The notes: generated by a model from the letters alone, not told the origin. Shown: positions 38,412 through 49,711, counted from the first letter of the stretch. The stretch: 64,000 bases of DNA from Isoetes taiwanensis (GCA_021234155.1 JAJEKV010000059.1:3479167-3543166), one strand, 5' to 3'. Made by a program: numbers and translations.

Positions 38412-40487
38412 ATGGATCCGAGCAATGAAGAACCACTTCCTACAAGTGATGAAAGCAACGTAGAACCACTTCCTACACGTGATATGAGTAACGTAGAACC
38501 ACTTCCTATGAGTGATGAGAGCAACGAAGAACCACTTCCTACATTTGATGAGTATCTGGAACCTAAAAAAATGGAATTGCCATTACCACATGATGATCCT
38601 GTTCCCAAAATGCAGAGCAAGCCATCTGCACAATCAAAAAGCACATATTACAAAACCCGCAACTCCCTCAAGGAGACTCTTTTCCCTGATGATCCATTAA
38701 GAAAGTTCAAAGATCAAAAACGCCATAGAAAATGCTTTATGGCTTTAGAATATGTGCTTCCTATTTTGGGCTGGGGATCCAGATACAGTTTAGTAGACTT
38801 CAAGGCTGATATAGTCTCAGGCCTCACCATAGCAAGTGTGTCTATTCCTCAAGGCATTGCATATGCAAAATTAGCCAATCTGCCACCTCTGCTTGGCCTC
38901 TATTCCTGCTTTGTTCCTCCTTTAATGTATGCAATATTTGGCACATCCAAGCACATAGCAGCAGGTCCATCTGCAATGTTATCCCTTGTATTGGCCAGCA
39001 CGTTGGGGGCATTTGTAGATCATGAAGCGAATCCGTCGCTTTATTTAAGTCTTGCATTCACCGCAACACTTTTTGCAGGAGTGTTTCAAGCAGCTCTGGG
39101 AATTTTCAGGCTAGGATTTCTGATAGATTACATGTCTCATGCTACTATGTTAGGATTTATATCAGGAGCAGCGCTGGTCATATGCTGTCAGGTGTTGAAG
39201 GGGATCCTTGGGCTTAAGCATTTCACAAAGAAAACAGACATTGTTTCAATTCTGAGAGTAGTGTTTGAGAGGCATGGAGAGTGCAGCTGGGAACCTGTAC
39301 TCATAGCCATCTGCTTTGTGACATTCATATTATTTACCAAGTACATGAGCAAGAGGAAGAAATTTTTCTTTTGGCTATCTGTTGCAGCACCACTGATATC
39401 AGTAGTGTTGACAACCTTTTTTGTGTGGATTACAAAGGCAAATGAGAGAGGATTGGATGTGATTGGCCATTTGAAGAAGGGCTTGAATCCATCATCAGCT
39501 GATAAGATGATGTTCGGGGCCAAATACATAAGCAAAGCGGTAAAAACTGGAGCACTGATAGCATTCATTGGACTAATGGAAGCAGTGGCAGTAGGAAGAA
39601 AATTTGCATCAGCACATGGATACCATATAGATGGCAACAAGGAGATGGTTGCAGTAGGAATAATGAACATGGTAGGATCATGGAGTTCATGCTACGTTTC
39701 AACAGGATCATTATCCAGATCAGCATTGAATAGAAATGCAGGATGCAGAACTGCAGCTTCTAACATAGTGATGGCCATAGTAATAATGATTGCCCTACTT
39801 GTTTTGCTTCCTTTGTTCCACTACACACCTGAGGTAACCCTCGCCGCCATTGTTTTTTCTGCTGTAATTGGCCTGATTGATCCGCTTGGAGCCTATGCCA
39901 TATGGAGGGTAGACAAGGTGGATTTTATGGCATTCTTGGGAGGCTTTTTGGGTGTCATATTTGTGTCTGTTCAGTTTGGTCTGCTCATTGCTCTTATCAT
40001 CTCCATGCTGCGCATGTTGCTACAGCTTTCCAGGCCTCATACATCACTAATGGGTCAAATCCCTAATACTAATGTGTTCAGAAATGTTAAACAGTACTCA
40101 GAAGCATGCAAGATTGCAGGCATAGTCATCATCCGCATTGATGCAGCCATTTATTTCCCAAATGCAAATTACATACGAGAAAGAGTGATCAGATGGGTAG
40201 AAGATGAAGAGTCTGAGGACATACCTGTGCATTTTGTTATTCTGGATCTCAGCCCTGTTATGGCCATTGATACTACGGCGATTCATGCCCTGGAAGATAC
40301 ATACAGAAATCTGAAAGGTAGAGGTGTGCAACTTGCCATAGCTAATCCGGGCAATGGCGTGTTGATGAAACTCCACAAGTCTGGATTTGTTGAGCACATG
40401 AGCCACGACTGGTTCTTTATCACCGTCGCACAGGCTGTGAATGCATGCTTAAAGGAGGCTGGTATTAAGAAAGCAGACCTTGTTTAA
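38412..40487 (+). CDS. Sulfate transporter, SULTR/SLC26 family, intronless
   Basis: 691 residues in one exon, close to the usual 640-680 plus an N-terminal extension. Membrane transporter that imports sulfate, usually by proton symport. Family blocks in order: ILGWGSRYSLVDFKADIVSG (about residue 115), VSIPQGIAYAKLANLPP, GLYSCFVPPLMYAIFGTSKH, AAGPSAML, RKFASAHGYHIDGNKEMVA, VSTGSLSRSALNRNAGCRTA, VIGLIDP, and the cytosolic STAS domain (IDAAIYFPNANYIRERVIRW; LDLSPVMAIDTTAIHALE). The first 47 residues hold four 11-residue repeats. Angiosperm SULTR genes generally have many introns, so a single exon is unusual and suggests an old retrogene or a lineage-specific structure. It lies inside the outer limits of the nested Copia. 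A fragment of its 3' end recurs at 42009. No disruption is seen, so it is probably functional. Confidence 0.93.
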   Translation: MDPSNEEPLPTSDESNVEPLPTRDMSNVEPLPMSDESNEEPLPTFDEYLEPKKMELPLPHDDPVPKMQSKPSAQSKSTYYKTRNSLKETLFPDDPLRKFKDQKRHRKCFMALEYVLPILGWGSRYSLVDFKADIVSGLTIASVSIPQGIAYAKLANLPPLLGLYSCFVPPLMYAIFGTSKHIAAGPSAMLSLVLASTLGAFVDHEANPSLYLSLAFTATLFAGVFQAALGIFRLGFLIDYMSHATMLGFISGAALVICCQVLKGILGLKHFTKKTDIVSILRVVFERHGECSWEPVLIAICFVTFILFTKYMSKRKKFFFWLSVAAPLISVVLTTFFVWITKANERGLDVIGHLKKGLNPSSADKMMFGAKYISKAVKTGALIAFIGLMEAVAVGRKFASAHGYHIDGNKEMVAVGIMNMVGSWSSCYVSTGSLSRSALNRNAGCRTAASNIVMAIVIMIALLVLLPLFHYTPEVTLAAIVFSAVIGLIDPLGAYAIWRVDKVDFMAFLGGFLGVIFVSVQFGLLIALIISMLRMLLQLSRPHTSLMGQIPNTNVFRNVKQYSEACKIAGIVIIRIDAAIYFPNANYIRERVIRWVEDEESEDIPVHFVILDLSPVMAIDTTAIHALEDTYRNLKGRGVQLAIANPGNGVLMKLHKSGFVEHMSHDWFFITVAQAVNACLKEAGIKKADLV
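38421..38552 (+). repeat. Four 33-bp coding repeats at the transporter N-terminus
   Basis: Units encode SNEEPLPTSDE, SNVEPLPTRDM, SNVEPLPMSDE and SNEEPLPTFDE. They give an acidic, Ser/Thr- and Pro-rich cytosolic tail before the first membrane segment. Near-identical DNA indicates recent expansion. Confidence 0.93.
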
Positions 40488-42008
40488 CATATATCTACTT
40501 AATTCAAATATAAACACTAGTTAAGTCAATTCAGATTTTAAGTTATCGAGTTCAAGTCAATTCAATTCTTAAGCATTGAACTCAAGCAGTGGGGATGTAT
40601 TGAGAGCTGTGACGCATGATGGGTTGAAGCTAAAGGAAATATTGGCAGGAAGAATGAGTAAAATGCTTTGGTGGGTTTCTAATCTCAAAATATTACCTCC
40701 CGTCCTTATTAAGTTGCACTTGAACACATTGTTATTGGACCACGCCGGACCTCATAGTATGTTTCACCTTTTCACAGTATGCATTGTATTATGAGGAGCC
40801 TGCTTTTGATAATGAAATAGGCAGATCTTAGACAATCACCTTCAGTTTACCATCATTGCATCAAGCAAATATGCATCATGGAATCAAGTAACCCATGATC
40901 TTTATCCTTGATGCTTTATGGAAATTTAGGCAAGTCACTTGGTTTGAGAAATGTTAATGAGTGTTTTGAAAATAACATTTTGTTGCATGCATGACACAGG
41001 TTAAAGAGGTTTAATTGCATATTAAAAGAGTAGTAGGAAAATTTCCTCAGATGTATCAGGTTTAGAAGCAGTAAGAGACGCTAGATTATCTTCTTTTTAA
41101 TTTACACGATGCAAACAATTACTCAATATTTTGTGTAGTGCATAAACAATTATCCAATAGTTGCACAAACAATTATCCAATAGTTTGCTTATTATGTATG
41201 GCAACTTTTGTGCTATACTAGAAGAGGTGGTGTAGAGGTAAGTGTTGTGGATGCAAGAGTTTACAAACTCTAGATTCAACACGAAGTTACATGAACACAT
41301 CATTATAAACAAATTGTCTGTTATGTAGTCCAAGGTATGCTATTGTTACTCACGGGTTTACAATATGAATTTGTGCCTACATATTTATTTGAAACCCGAG
41401 TAAACACACCCTTATTATTCATGATGACGATGATAGAATATAGATAGATAAATAAAGATAAAATTGCATCTCTTATTATTGATGACTATGATAGAATATA
41501 TTATAGATAAATAAATAAAGATAAAATTGCATCTATTGAGACCGCCATAGGCAGCGCAATAATAAGGACAAACTATCCAAGCTCATCAATGTGTTGAATA
41601 AAGTTTTGGTACGTGTTGAGAAAAAATATCATGGTTGTTAAACGTAAATTTTGCCTAGCATCATTGGTCATAAAAAGTCTCCCGCCTCAATGCTTTTTAG
41701 GGCTTTTGTTCCACATTATTGGGGCACATTTGCTTTGATAAAAATTCCATAAATATCATAAAGATTATGAATAATGGACAATCTTACAGAAGATATATGG
41801 GTATAAACACACAACCCTACTTATGCCCAACAACATTGGGCACACATTTACTAGATGTTGTAGATACCTTCAAAATATACACGTTATAAAATTAGGACAT
41901 ATTAAACGGCTAAAAGAAAGAACACTCAAGAAGACAAACCCCGAATATGCTTCAGACGTTTGATGGCCAGTCACAGAATATGCTTCAGACGTTTACCCGG
42001 AATATGCA
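40488..42008. other. 3' flank of the transporter and intergenic DNA
   Basis: No gene supported. A 60-bp-scale tandem duplication (CTTATTATT--TGATGA...AAATTGCATCT) lies at 41411-41470 and 41472-41534. The stretch near 41885-41990 (TATAAAATTAGGACATA; GAATATGCTTCAGACGTTT) recurs at 43236-43420, so it is a dispersed local repeat. Confidence 0.5.
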
Positions 42009-42120
42009 CAGGTTGTGAAAGCATGCTTAAAGGAGGCTGGTATTAAGAAAGCAGATCTTGTTTAGCATATATCTACTTATTCAAATGAATACTCAGTTCA
42101 CGTCAATTCAATTCTTAAGC
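42009..42120 (+). pseudogene. Broken copy of the sulfate transporter 3' end
   Basis: Encodes QVVKACLKEAGIKKADLV plus TAG, matching the last residues of the intact gene (QAVNACLKEAGIKKADLV). It is followed by the same 3' flank (CATATATCTACTTA; GTCAATTCAATTCTTAAGC). Nothing upstream of it matches the transporter. It is either a remnant of a tandem duplicate or a fragment moved by a repeat: the sequence directly left of it (GAATATGCTTCAGACGTTT) is a dispersed repeat. Confidence 0.85.
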
Positions 42121-42908
42121 TTATTCTTTTAACTGATCGAACAGAATAGAATAGAATAGAACAAGGGAATATTATATGGGTAAGCTAACTGGTCTGTCAT
42201 TCCCAGGCCAGTCACTACTAAACTAGGAATCACATTCCATCTTAGCCTACCCTAATAATATTACAATCTGGGAAAGATTTTTTTTATCAAGCTGAGATTG
42301 CTACACAGGATCTACCGGTGTTCATAGGTGCAGAATGCCGTTGATGACTGTAATCCGGAATTGTTGCGCCCGATTGTCATTCCCTGATATTGTGTCACAC
42401 CGAAAGAAATATTGAGTCGATGTCGTCTTGTCGAGGGCTCCATACATAAATACTAGGTCTTCCATTGAAAATTAAACACAAACTAGTGCATGCAATAGTT
42501 ACCCATACATTTAAGCTTTAAAAGAAGATGTCAAAAAATTGACGTAAAATTCATCTAGAGTTCATTCTATTGTTTCTATCCTCATTCTCCTATGGTTTTT
42601 CTTTTCAGAAATGTTATTGGTTTTTTAAGTTACTTGCAATTCCATCTTTAGTTGCATTCAGTTAAGAAACAAATTTCAAGACTGAGAAGTATCAGTTCCA
42701 CCAGAATTTGCAGAACCACCAAGACTAGTCGCAAAGCCAAAACCACCAAAATTTCCAAAAAATTTAGGGCTAAATCTCTTCATCATCTCGCTCATCACCT
42801 CCTTGAACATGACTGTATAATAATACTACCAGAATACTGGTATTCTGAAAACCTACATGCTTCACATCTAGAGAAGATTCCGTCAACATATCTATATCTT
42901 ATCATCCT
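42121..42908. other. Intergenic with an (AGAAT)n tract
   Basis: An AGAATAGAATAGAATAGAA tract near 42143-42161 resembles a minus-strand LINE tail, but the sequence beside it lacks the conserved LINE 3' end. The open frame at 42652-42933 is Ser/Lys-rich with no family signature. Confidence 0.4.
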
Positions 42909-44498
42909 TCAACTCCAATGCAGAAAATTGTAGATCAAAACTAGGAACAGTGGCAACAGAATTAACATTTCCAGCGGTGGCATGTTCCACAGAACTAGGA
43001 ACAATGTGCACAACATCCATACCACCAGATTCGGCACACCAGAACTACCTGGGCATTGGACATTAGAACTACCTGCATCTTGCATTCCAATTCGATCTAT
43101 ATCATCAAGCTTCTCGAGCCCTTTCCTGTATAAAGCTTCCAACATCCTTCTCTTTCCTTTCTCAACAAATGGCTGTGAAACACATGACGTAGCACACTTT
43201 GTTTGCAAATCTAAAGTCTTGTCATAATTGCAATGCACATTATAAAATTAGGACATACTAAGCAGCTAAAAGATAGATAGATAGATAGTATTTTTACGTC
43301 ATGCCACATTGGCAGCGTCCATGAGGACATATGACGGACCCCCAGAGACTTGAACACAAGATCTCTTAGTTGCCAACCCAAACCCAGAATATGCTTCAGA
43401 CGTTTGCTGGCCAGTCATTCTCATCCCAATATTCGTAGGAACATGAGCTCTCGTCATTATGGAAATTACAATATGTCTACCAAATGTATTGATGAATTGT
43501 CCCTCAACACCAACATTTAACAGCATATACTTGACCCAACCAGCCAATTTTCTAGCAGACACTCTATTCTTAGAATTAAATCAAATAGATCCCCTATGAT
43601 TCACAATTGTCTGCATGAAACAATAGCAATTCTTAGCAGTACCATCTCTGTTAGGCTTAGGCACAGGCAAATGTTTTTCCAATTGCCTAGACGTAAGAAC
43701 TACATTAGATTCTGCAGACCTTCAAGATGACAAATCGAACGATCTACATTAGCAAGAAGCAACTACTCACTACCATAAGGTATTTCTGCCACTTTCTTCC
43801 TCTTCTTGCAGACCCATGGAGTGTTTTTAAAACATCTCTGCTACATAAGCAAGCCTTGCCCTCTCAAATATAGGAGATTCTTTAATGCAGAATTTTACCT
43901 TAGAAACTCCACTATTAGCAATCCTGATTTTTGATGCCTCCTAACTATTACACCAAATTTCTGAAACATATCATAAAGTCTGCAAAGGAAAACCTAGTTA
44001 ATAACATTATTTAACAAATATAAAATATAAAACAAGTAACAATTTACGATTATAGAGGGTAGAATAATCTTTGCTTGTCTTTCTTCACTACTTGCATCAT
44101 ACACTTCTCTACTAAAGAAGCAAATACAAGAAGTTCCAACTCCTTAATAGGTTTCTTGAAAGAAATCCCATTAGTCTGCCTTTAAAGATCAAATCTATTC
44201 CTGGCCCAAGCAATTTTAGCAGCAGGTCTATTAATACCTCCAGCATCTACCTCTTTCTGCAATTTCTTGTCTAACTCAACAAATTGGGGTTTACTACCAC
44301 TAGGATCTGAAACATAAAATAATGACAAGTTGCAGTAGCTTCCTCTCCAGACTTGGACACTAAGGCATTCTCAAAATGAGCAACACTCTCATTAGGATCA
44401 CCTGAAATATTCAAATTAGCAACCTTGTGTGTCTGCAACTCCTTTTCAGCAATGTTAATCGTGATATCACAAAGAACAGGCTGTTGAAGATCATCCAT
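42909..44498 (-). pseudogene. Decayed tyrosine recombinase, Crypton/DUF3504-like
   Basis: Minus-strand gene remains starting MDDLQQPVLCDITINIAEKE (44498). The next exon (acceptor near 44.31 kb) reads INRPAAKIAWARNRFDL and KPIKELELLVFASLVEKCM, MQVVKKDKQRLFYPL. This is the layout of the N-terminal helical domain of Crypton-type recombinases. Further on come RQLEKHLPVPKPNRDGTAKN, SARKLAGWVKYML, and NTFGRHIVISIMTRAHVP with MTGQQTSEAYSGF (43.4 kb). The last part resembles the HxxR, TGH and catalytic Tyr blocks of tyrosine recombinases, with TGH changed to TGQ. Stops (for example near 43.59 and 44.18 kb) show decay. The family assignment is by eye and uncertain. Confidence 0.5.
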
Positions 44499-45735
44499 GA
44501 CACAAGCCTACAAGAAAGACTTTTAATTAGTAACAAGAAAAGAAAGAAGAAAAAAAGAGACGTCAAAAAACATGGAAGATGCCTTTTTTAACAGAATCCT
44601 CAAAGAACCCACCTAGATCAAATTAAAACCCAAACCTTGATCCAAGAAACTAAGCTCATTAGATTAGAAATCAGAACTTTAAACAAATTAGGAGGCTAAA
44701 AACTTCGACTAAAGAATCTGCATGCAAAATCCTTGCAAAAAGGCCATCCTAGACGTCTTAGTCATCCTACATGTTGGCGCACATATCTTGAAGCAAGAAA
44801 CCAACATGCAAGCGAAAAAAGTTTCTCAATCTTCCAGAACTTCATCAAACTAAACCCATCGGCTAGATGCAAGCAAAAACAAAAATGTCACCACCAGAAA
44901 CAAGGAAATCAATTATAGCGCCAGCAAAAACAAGCAAAAATAGCACGCAGATCATTCAAACGTCCTGAAACTTCATCAAGCTAAACCTAGCAGATAAATG
45001 GCACTGCCAGAAGCAAATAAGAAGATCAAGTATGGTGCCAGGAAGAACACAACAAACAAATGTTTGCAAAATGAAAACCCGGTGAACTTCACGTTTGTCG
45101 AATGGCACTTTTGTTGACATTCCCGCGTGTCAGCATTGCCTTCATGCTAATTCGTGTCTTTGTCAACAAAAGTGACATTCCCCTATACTGAAAGAACACA
45201 TATGAAATGAACCAATCTTTTTCTACGACCCCCAACTCTTGGACTATCAATCACAATTTTATACCATCCACTAGCTTTTTCTTCGAGAGCTAAATGTCAT
45301 ACTTTGGATGTATTAAATTGTCTTATATATGCAACGTACTCGAGTGTCAGACAAAGAGCCTCGGCTCTTATGACAGCATGCCAATCTCAACTAAAAGAAT
45401 ACAATATGACATTTGACTTTTCACTCCAAGTTCTTCCTGTAGAAAAGGCTCAAGCATACTTTCTACATTATTCCAGAGCTGTGGAGAGATTGATGGCCCC
45501 CAAATCTAAGTTCTACATAGAATGCTAGTTTGGATTAAAGCTTTAAAAAGCATTTTTTTTATAGTCCATCCATGTAGGCCTGCTAGACGACATCTATTTA
45601 GCATGGCATAGGGTGCTCTCTTGCCTCCTGCTATCCTATTCTTTACACGTTTCTTCTAAGTACATCCGTAAAAGTCAATAGTCACAATAGTGTTTAAGTG
45701 GCATTGTAGCCCTTCTCGAGTTTTTGACATTAGAA
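44499..45735. other. Intergenic
   Basis: No gene supported. Contains the hairpin at 45106-45174. The stretch near 45345-45405 (GACAAAGAGCCTC-GC; GTCTCAGCTAA-like) resembles 51895-51950 and belongs to a LINE family seen there on the minus strand. Confidence 0.4.
45106..45174. repeat. Perfect 14-bp inverted repeat, 41-bp loop
   Basis: CACTTTTGTTGACA at 45106-45119 and its reverse complement at 45161-45174, each followed outward or inward by ACATTCCC. It could be the end pair of a very short MITE or a transcript hairpin. Confidence 0.6.
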
Positions 45736-46020
45736 CTATAGCTCATGTGCGTATAATAACAACTGCATAACTAGATGTCCAAGCTTAACCCTTGTCTCTC
45801 CACGTCTCTCCAAGCATTCCTGAAACTCATCAATGAAAGTCCCAAAGAGGATGGGGGATAAGGGGCATCCTTCCTTTACTCTAGTGGTGCTACTAGTTAT
45901 GCTCGGAATATCAGGAGAAAGTTTAGCCAATACCTCTTCATACAATCGTGCAACTGCTCCTCACAACTCAAGTGCTTGGGGTTCCACAAAATTTTCAAAA
46001 CATAATTTATAGGCTCTATG
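45736..46020 (-). mobile_element. LINE reverse transcriptase fragment
   Basis: Reads YKLCFENFVEPQALEL, ARLYEEVLAKL, then RVKEGCPLSPILFGTFIDEF, the G-C-P-L-SP-LF-id box of non-LTR reverse transcriptases. It ends LLLYAHEL, a degraded YADD. No tail is visible. Confidence 0.75.
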
Positions 46021-46079
46021 AAAGTGTATTTGCTAAGTTTCCAACATCAGGTAACCAAATTAATAGCAACATTGGAGTG

Positions 46080-46340
46080 TGTCTGGGTTATCCTCCATCT
46101 TTCTAGATTCTTTGGCTATACGTTAATCAATTGGAAGCATGGCTTGATAATCATGGTGGCGGAGGACCACATATGGCACACTATATAATCAAGCAACTTA
46201 TGTATGCTGATAATGTTTCGCGTATGCTACATATAGTTGCTAGTATGCAGCAACATTTACAAGCTCTGCACACTTTTTGTTAGAACGCAGGCCTATGCAT
46301 TAATCTTCAAATGAATTGAATAGAATAGAATAGAACCAAG
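46080..46340 (+). mobile_element. LINE reverse transcriptase fragment with pentanucleotide tract
   Basis: Reads HYIIKQLMYADNVSRML, comparable to HIIRQLIYADDVDC of LINE copy B, then HLQALHTFC-NAGLCINL. It is followed at about 46313-46335 by (GAATA)n. Truncated at both ends and on the opposite strand to the fragment at 45736-46020. Confidence 0.65.
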
Positions 46341-46752
46341 CTCTAACTACGATTCCGTTATTTTGAAATTATTCCATCATTTTGAAATTTACAAATAGTG
46401 ACAACCCAATTTCAACAATGTGGAATTGCATGTAAATTCTTTTTATTATCAGCTTTAATTCTAATAGGTCTCAAATTACAAGTTAACACTTAGTTAATCA
46501 CAAGCTAGTATTCCACATTCAAATAGATGTAACTCAGGTAGATGTAACTTAGTTAATTACAAGCCATTATTCCACATTCAAGTAGAGTAAGATACTCATA
46601 CACTGAAAGTAAGATTACAATGAAAGCACGAATTGAATGAAATGCACTGAAAGTAGGATTACAATGAAAGTAAGATTCACATCATAAGATACTCATGAAC
46701 TCTCATACTTTATTTTGTTTGTTCGACTATCTTCTATAGTGACTTCAGAACT
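46341..46752. other. Intergenic
   Basis: AT-rich, with local direct repeats (CATTATTCCACATTCAA; CACTGAAAGTA-GATTACAATGAAAG). No gene. Confidence 0.4.
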
Positions 46753-49100
46753 TTATCCTTCATAGAGATTGTACCCCTTTCTCGGATCCACCTTGTCCTT
46801 TCTGGGGTTCCATGACATCAACACAGATTTTATTTCCACCCATTGGGGCGGATCACTTGCATCATACTTGCATTGCTTATCAAAACAATCTTTGTAGTGC
46901 TCTTTTTCAGTAATGACTCCTTTTCCACTTACTGGGCGCCACCACTCCACATGCACCTTGTTTCTGTTAGGGTTATTAGCTTCTCTACAAATGCTCGAGA
47001 TGGTATACCCCGACCAAATAGGATAAGTATCTTCATCTGATGGCCTGACGATCAAATATTGGACATCCTTCAAATCCATCTCTGGATCATATGGAGCAAG
47101 TCCATAATACTTGGGACGCTCTTTTCTAGGTCCAACATAGTGCTCTTCTTCCTCTTCCATCTCCTCTTCGGACTCCTCTGTCATCAAGTGGATCGACTGC
47201 TGTTCATGTTGAAATTGACCATGGTCGAGCCTCCATCGACTTTGAGGTAGCCAACCCTCTCGAAGGATACTACTACTTGTGTCCAAACTCCCTAAAAGTA
47301 TATGAACTTCATTCCAATAATTTACAAGTGCTTTATTGCACACTCTTCTCTCTGGTGCTATGTGTTTATCTGCTAAGGATTTCTCCCAGTACTTTATATA
47401 CTCCATTATCCCTTCCATAGTCCGTTCACAGTCCTTCACTTCTCCTAATGGTTTCATAGCCTTAGGCTCTCCCGTCGGCACCATTGGTTCACCTGCCACA
47501 TCCTCTTTCAAATCAATATATCCTTATCTTCCAGTTTCCACACGGGATCTCCATCCCTCATCTTGTATTGCATTATTGGCTTTCCATTTTTCACCCAAAA
47601 CCTAAATTGCAATGGAGCACTATGCCCAATAAGGTCTTCAGAAGCATAACCCTCTATGAACTCTTTCCAGTCGGGGATTTCTTGTATCAATGAACCAATA
47701 GGAGGAGGTGAAGAACACTGCTTAAATAGCTCCAAAAGCCTCGGATAGATGGTGACATCACTTTTCTGCAATTTGATCCTATAATGCCCAAACATTGCAT
47801 CAATGTCTTCGTGAATGTGGCCAGGCATCACGTAACCAACATAGACAATTTCAAACACTCTAACCCATGTAAGATACAACAAGTATGAAAATAAGTATAT
47901 ATTTTTATTCTGGCCAGCACAATTGTCAAGTTGCAAGAGTAGCTTCTTGGGTAGTCGGCGCCCCGGTATTAGGTTCACGTGAATTGAAGGTGCTGGCCCA
48001 TTCATCCTTCCTATGTTCAAATCCTCTAGTTTCATGGGAGAAGTGCCATGCAATGCCTTGAAAAGATGTTGCAATGGCTTACAAGAATGAATATCTCCAT
48101 TAAAACCATGTTCCAAATCGCGCAATGCTTAATGCTATCAACATGGAAGTTTGGACCATCACCACATAATTCTAATGTAAAATGGTCGTGATGCACTGCT
48201 CTCTGGCCATGAGTTATGAATCCAGCTAGTGATATTTGCAATGGGAAAGACCTTGCAACAGACTTTGATATAGCCCTAAACTGAGGCAAACAGGTTTTTT
48301 GCCGATCCATCTAGTTTTTTGCCGATCCATCTTGTCATGAATGACGCATAAAAAATTCTCTAGTTCCATTGTAGACAAGCATCTCCACATCCAGTATGTT
48401 GATTGACATGACATTTGCTCCATCGTGTGAATTCTCATTTCCTTCCGAACCGCTGATCTTTCCACCTCAAGCTTCGAATTGTACTTTGAGAAATTGTTAT
48501 ATTACATTCTTTTGACATCTAAAAAATGCTTACTCCAGAGCTTACTGAATGCTAATTGTGAAATCTTGACCACACCCATTTCCTCTAGAAGATTGTTGAT
48601 CATTTGTGTGAAATATGCAGGCAACATTCGAACTACTTTCCTGCATCCCTCTTCATCAACCGTACTTTTATGAGGCATACTCTCAGCATGATAGTTAACA
48701 AACTTCTCGAATAAACTCTGAGCTGCAAGCACCCTGGGGTTTGTCCTTGCCTTTTTGTCTCGCCTTTCCCGGATTACCATGCCAACCTATTTGAGCCCCC
48801 CCTCTTTTGGTTCCGCCTTAATCTCCACTATGTAGAGGCTGATATACCTAGTATAGTTGTCACTGGATTGCTGCATATCCATTTTCCCACCAATAGGAAA
48901 TCCCATGTTCCTGACATCAGGTGATAGCCTAAATGCATGTTTTATGACATTGTAAATATAAGTTTTCTTAGCGTCATGACTTTTCTCCTTATAGATTGAT
49001 CTGGCTTCCACAAGTTCTTTCATTGTGAATCTACCAAAGCAATGGTTGGGGCTGCCACAAATCCCCCCCTGATGGCTTGCATGGTCTCTTCACTGCAGTT
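46753..49100 (-). pseudogene. DUF7869-like transposase-type gene, copy 2 (nearly intact)
   Basis: About 780 residues on the minus strand. N-terminal zinc-like block GGICGSPNHCFGRFTMKEL (49.03 kb), then RRDKKARTNPRVLAAQSLFE and ERSAVRKEMRIHTMEQM (48.4 kb). The core has FTLELCGDGPNFHVDS, LQLDNCAGQNKNIYLFSYLL (47.9 kb) and MPGHIHEDIDAMFGHYRIKL (47.8 kb). An acidic C-terminal domain includes RPSDEDTYPIWSGYTISS and VHVEWWRPVSGKG, possibly a chromo/BAH-like fold. It ends at 46753. Breaks: a TAG near 48.79 kb, a 20-bp tandem duplication at 48293-48332 that shifts the frame, a frame change near 48.12 kb, and one near 47.51 kb. The conserved D-N-C and D-I-D-A positions could be acidic catalytic residues of an RNase-H-fold transposase. 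That role is inferred. Confidence 0.75.
48293..48332. repeat. 20-bp tandem duplication inside the DUF7869-like gene
   Basis: TTTTTTGCCGATCCATCT preceded by GG (48293-48312) or AG (48313-48332). Being 20 bp, it changes the reading frame after MDRQKT. Confidence 0.95.
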
Positions 49101-49711
49101 GTTAGTATCTTTCATAGTCTGAACCTATGACTCCTACCCAGCTCTGATTCTAGTGGGAGTCGACTGATGGCTAGGATCTTCATATAGCTTCAGACAGTCA
49201 TGGCAGTGGCTTTGGCTAGCAATAGATAATGGCTAGGGTTGACCACTCCATCCACTCCTCGTGCATACTTTGCAGATATGCGAGAACATGATCTGTCCTG
49301 ATTATAGTCTTTCAGAGATGCAATCCCATGGTATCACCTAATTAAGGAATTACTCTAAGTTTCATATCCCAAGTCTGATGAGGCCAAAGAAGTACAAGTC
49401 CCTTCCCGAGGCACAATGGTCTTGTGGGCAACTAGAGAATCGTGGCGATACATATCCGACATGAACCACCCCATCCCCCTCTTTCCAAGTACATGAGTCA
49501 GGACGACACCTGCAACTCCATGAGCCAAGGCAACACCTTCGACCTGGGGGGTGTCATACCATACTCGACCCGAGGTAAGTGACTGACTATAGGACTACTC
49601 CACTATAAGAACCCAAGTAGCTATGCTCAATAGGGTCATACTTCCACATCTTCAATGCCCATGTTGTCTTGTTCTCAATCACAACACTCAATCACAACAT
49701 AGCTTCTACAG

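Noticed and set aside
38408-38644. Minus-strand Gly/Ser-rich frame opposite the transporter N-terminus
   Set aside because: Antisense of the 33-bp coding repeats.
42143-42161. (AGAAT)n tract considered as the tail of another LINE copy
   Set aside because: The conserved LINE 3' end is not next to it, so it may be an independent microsatellite.
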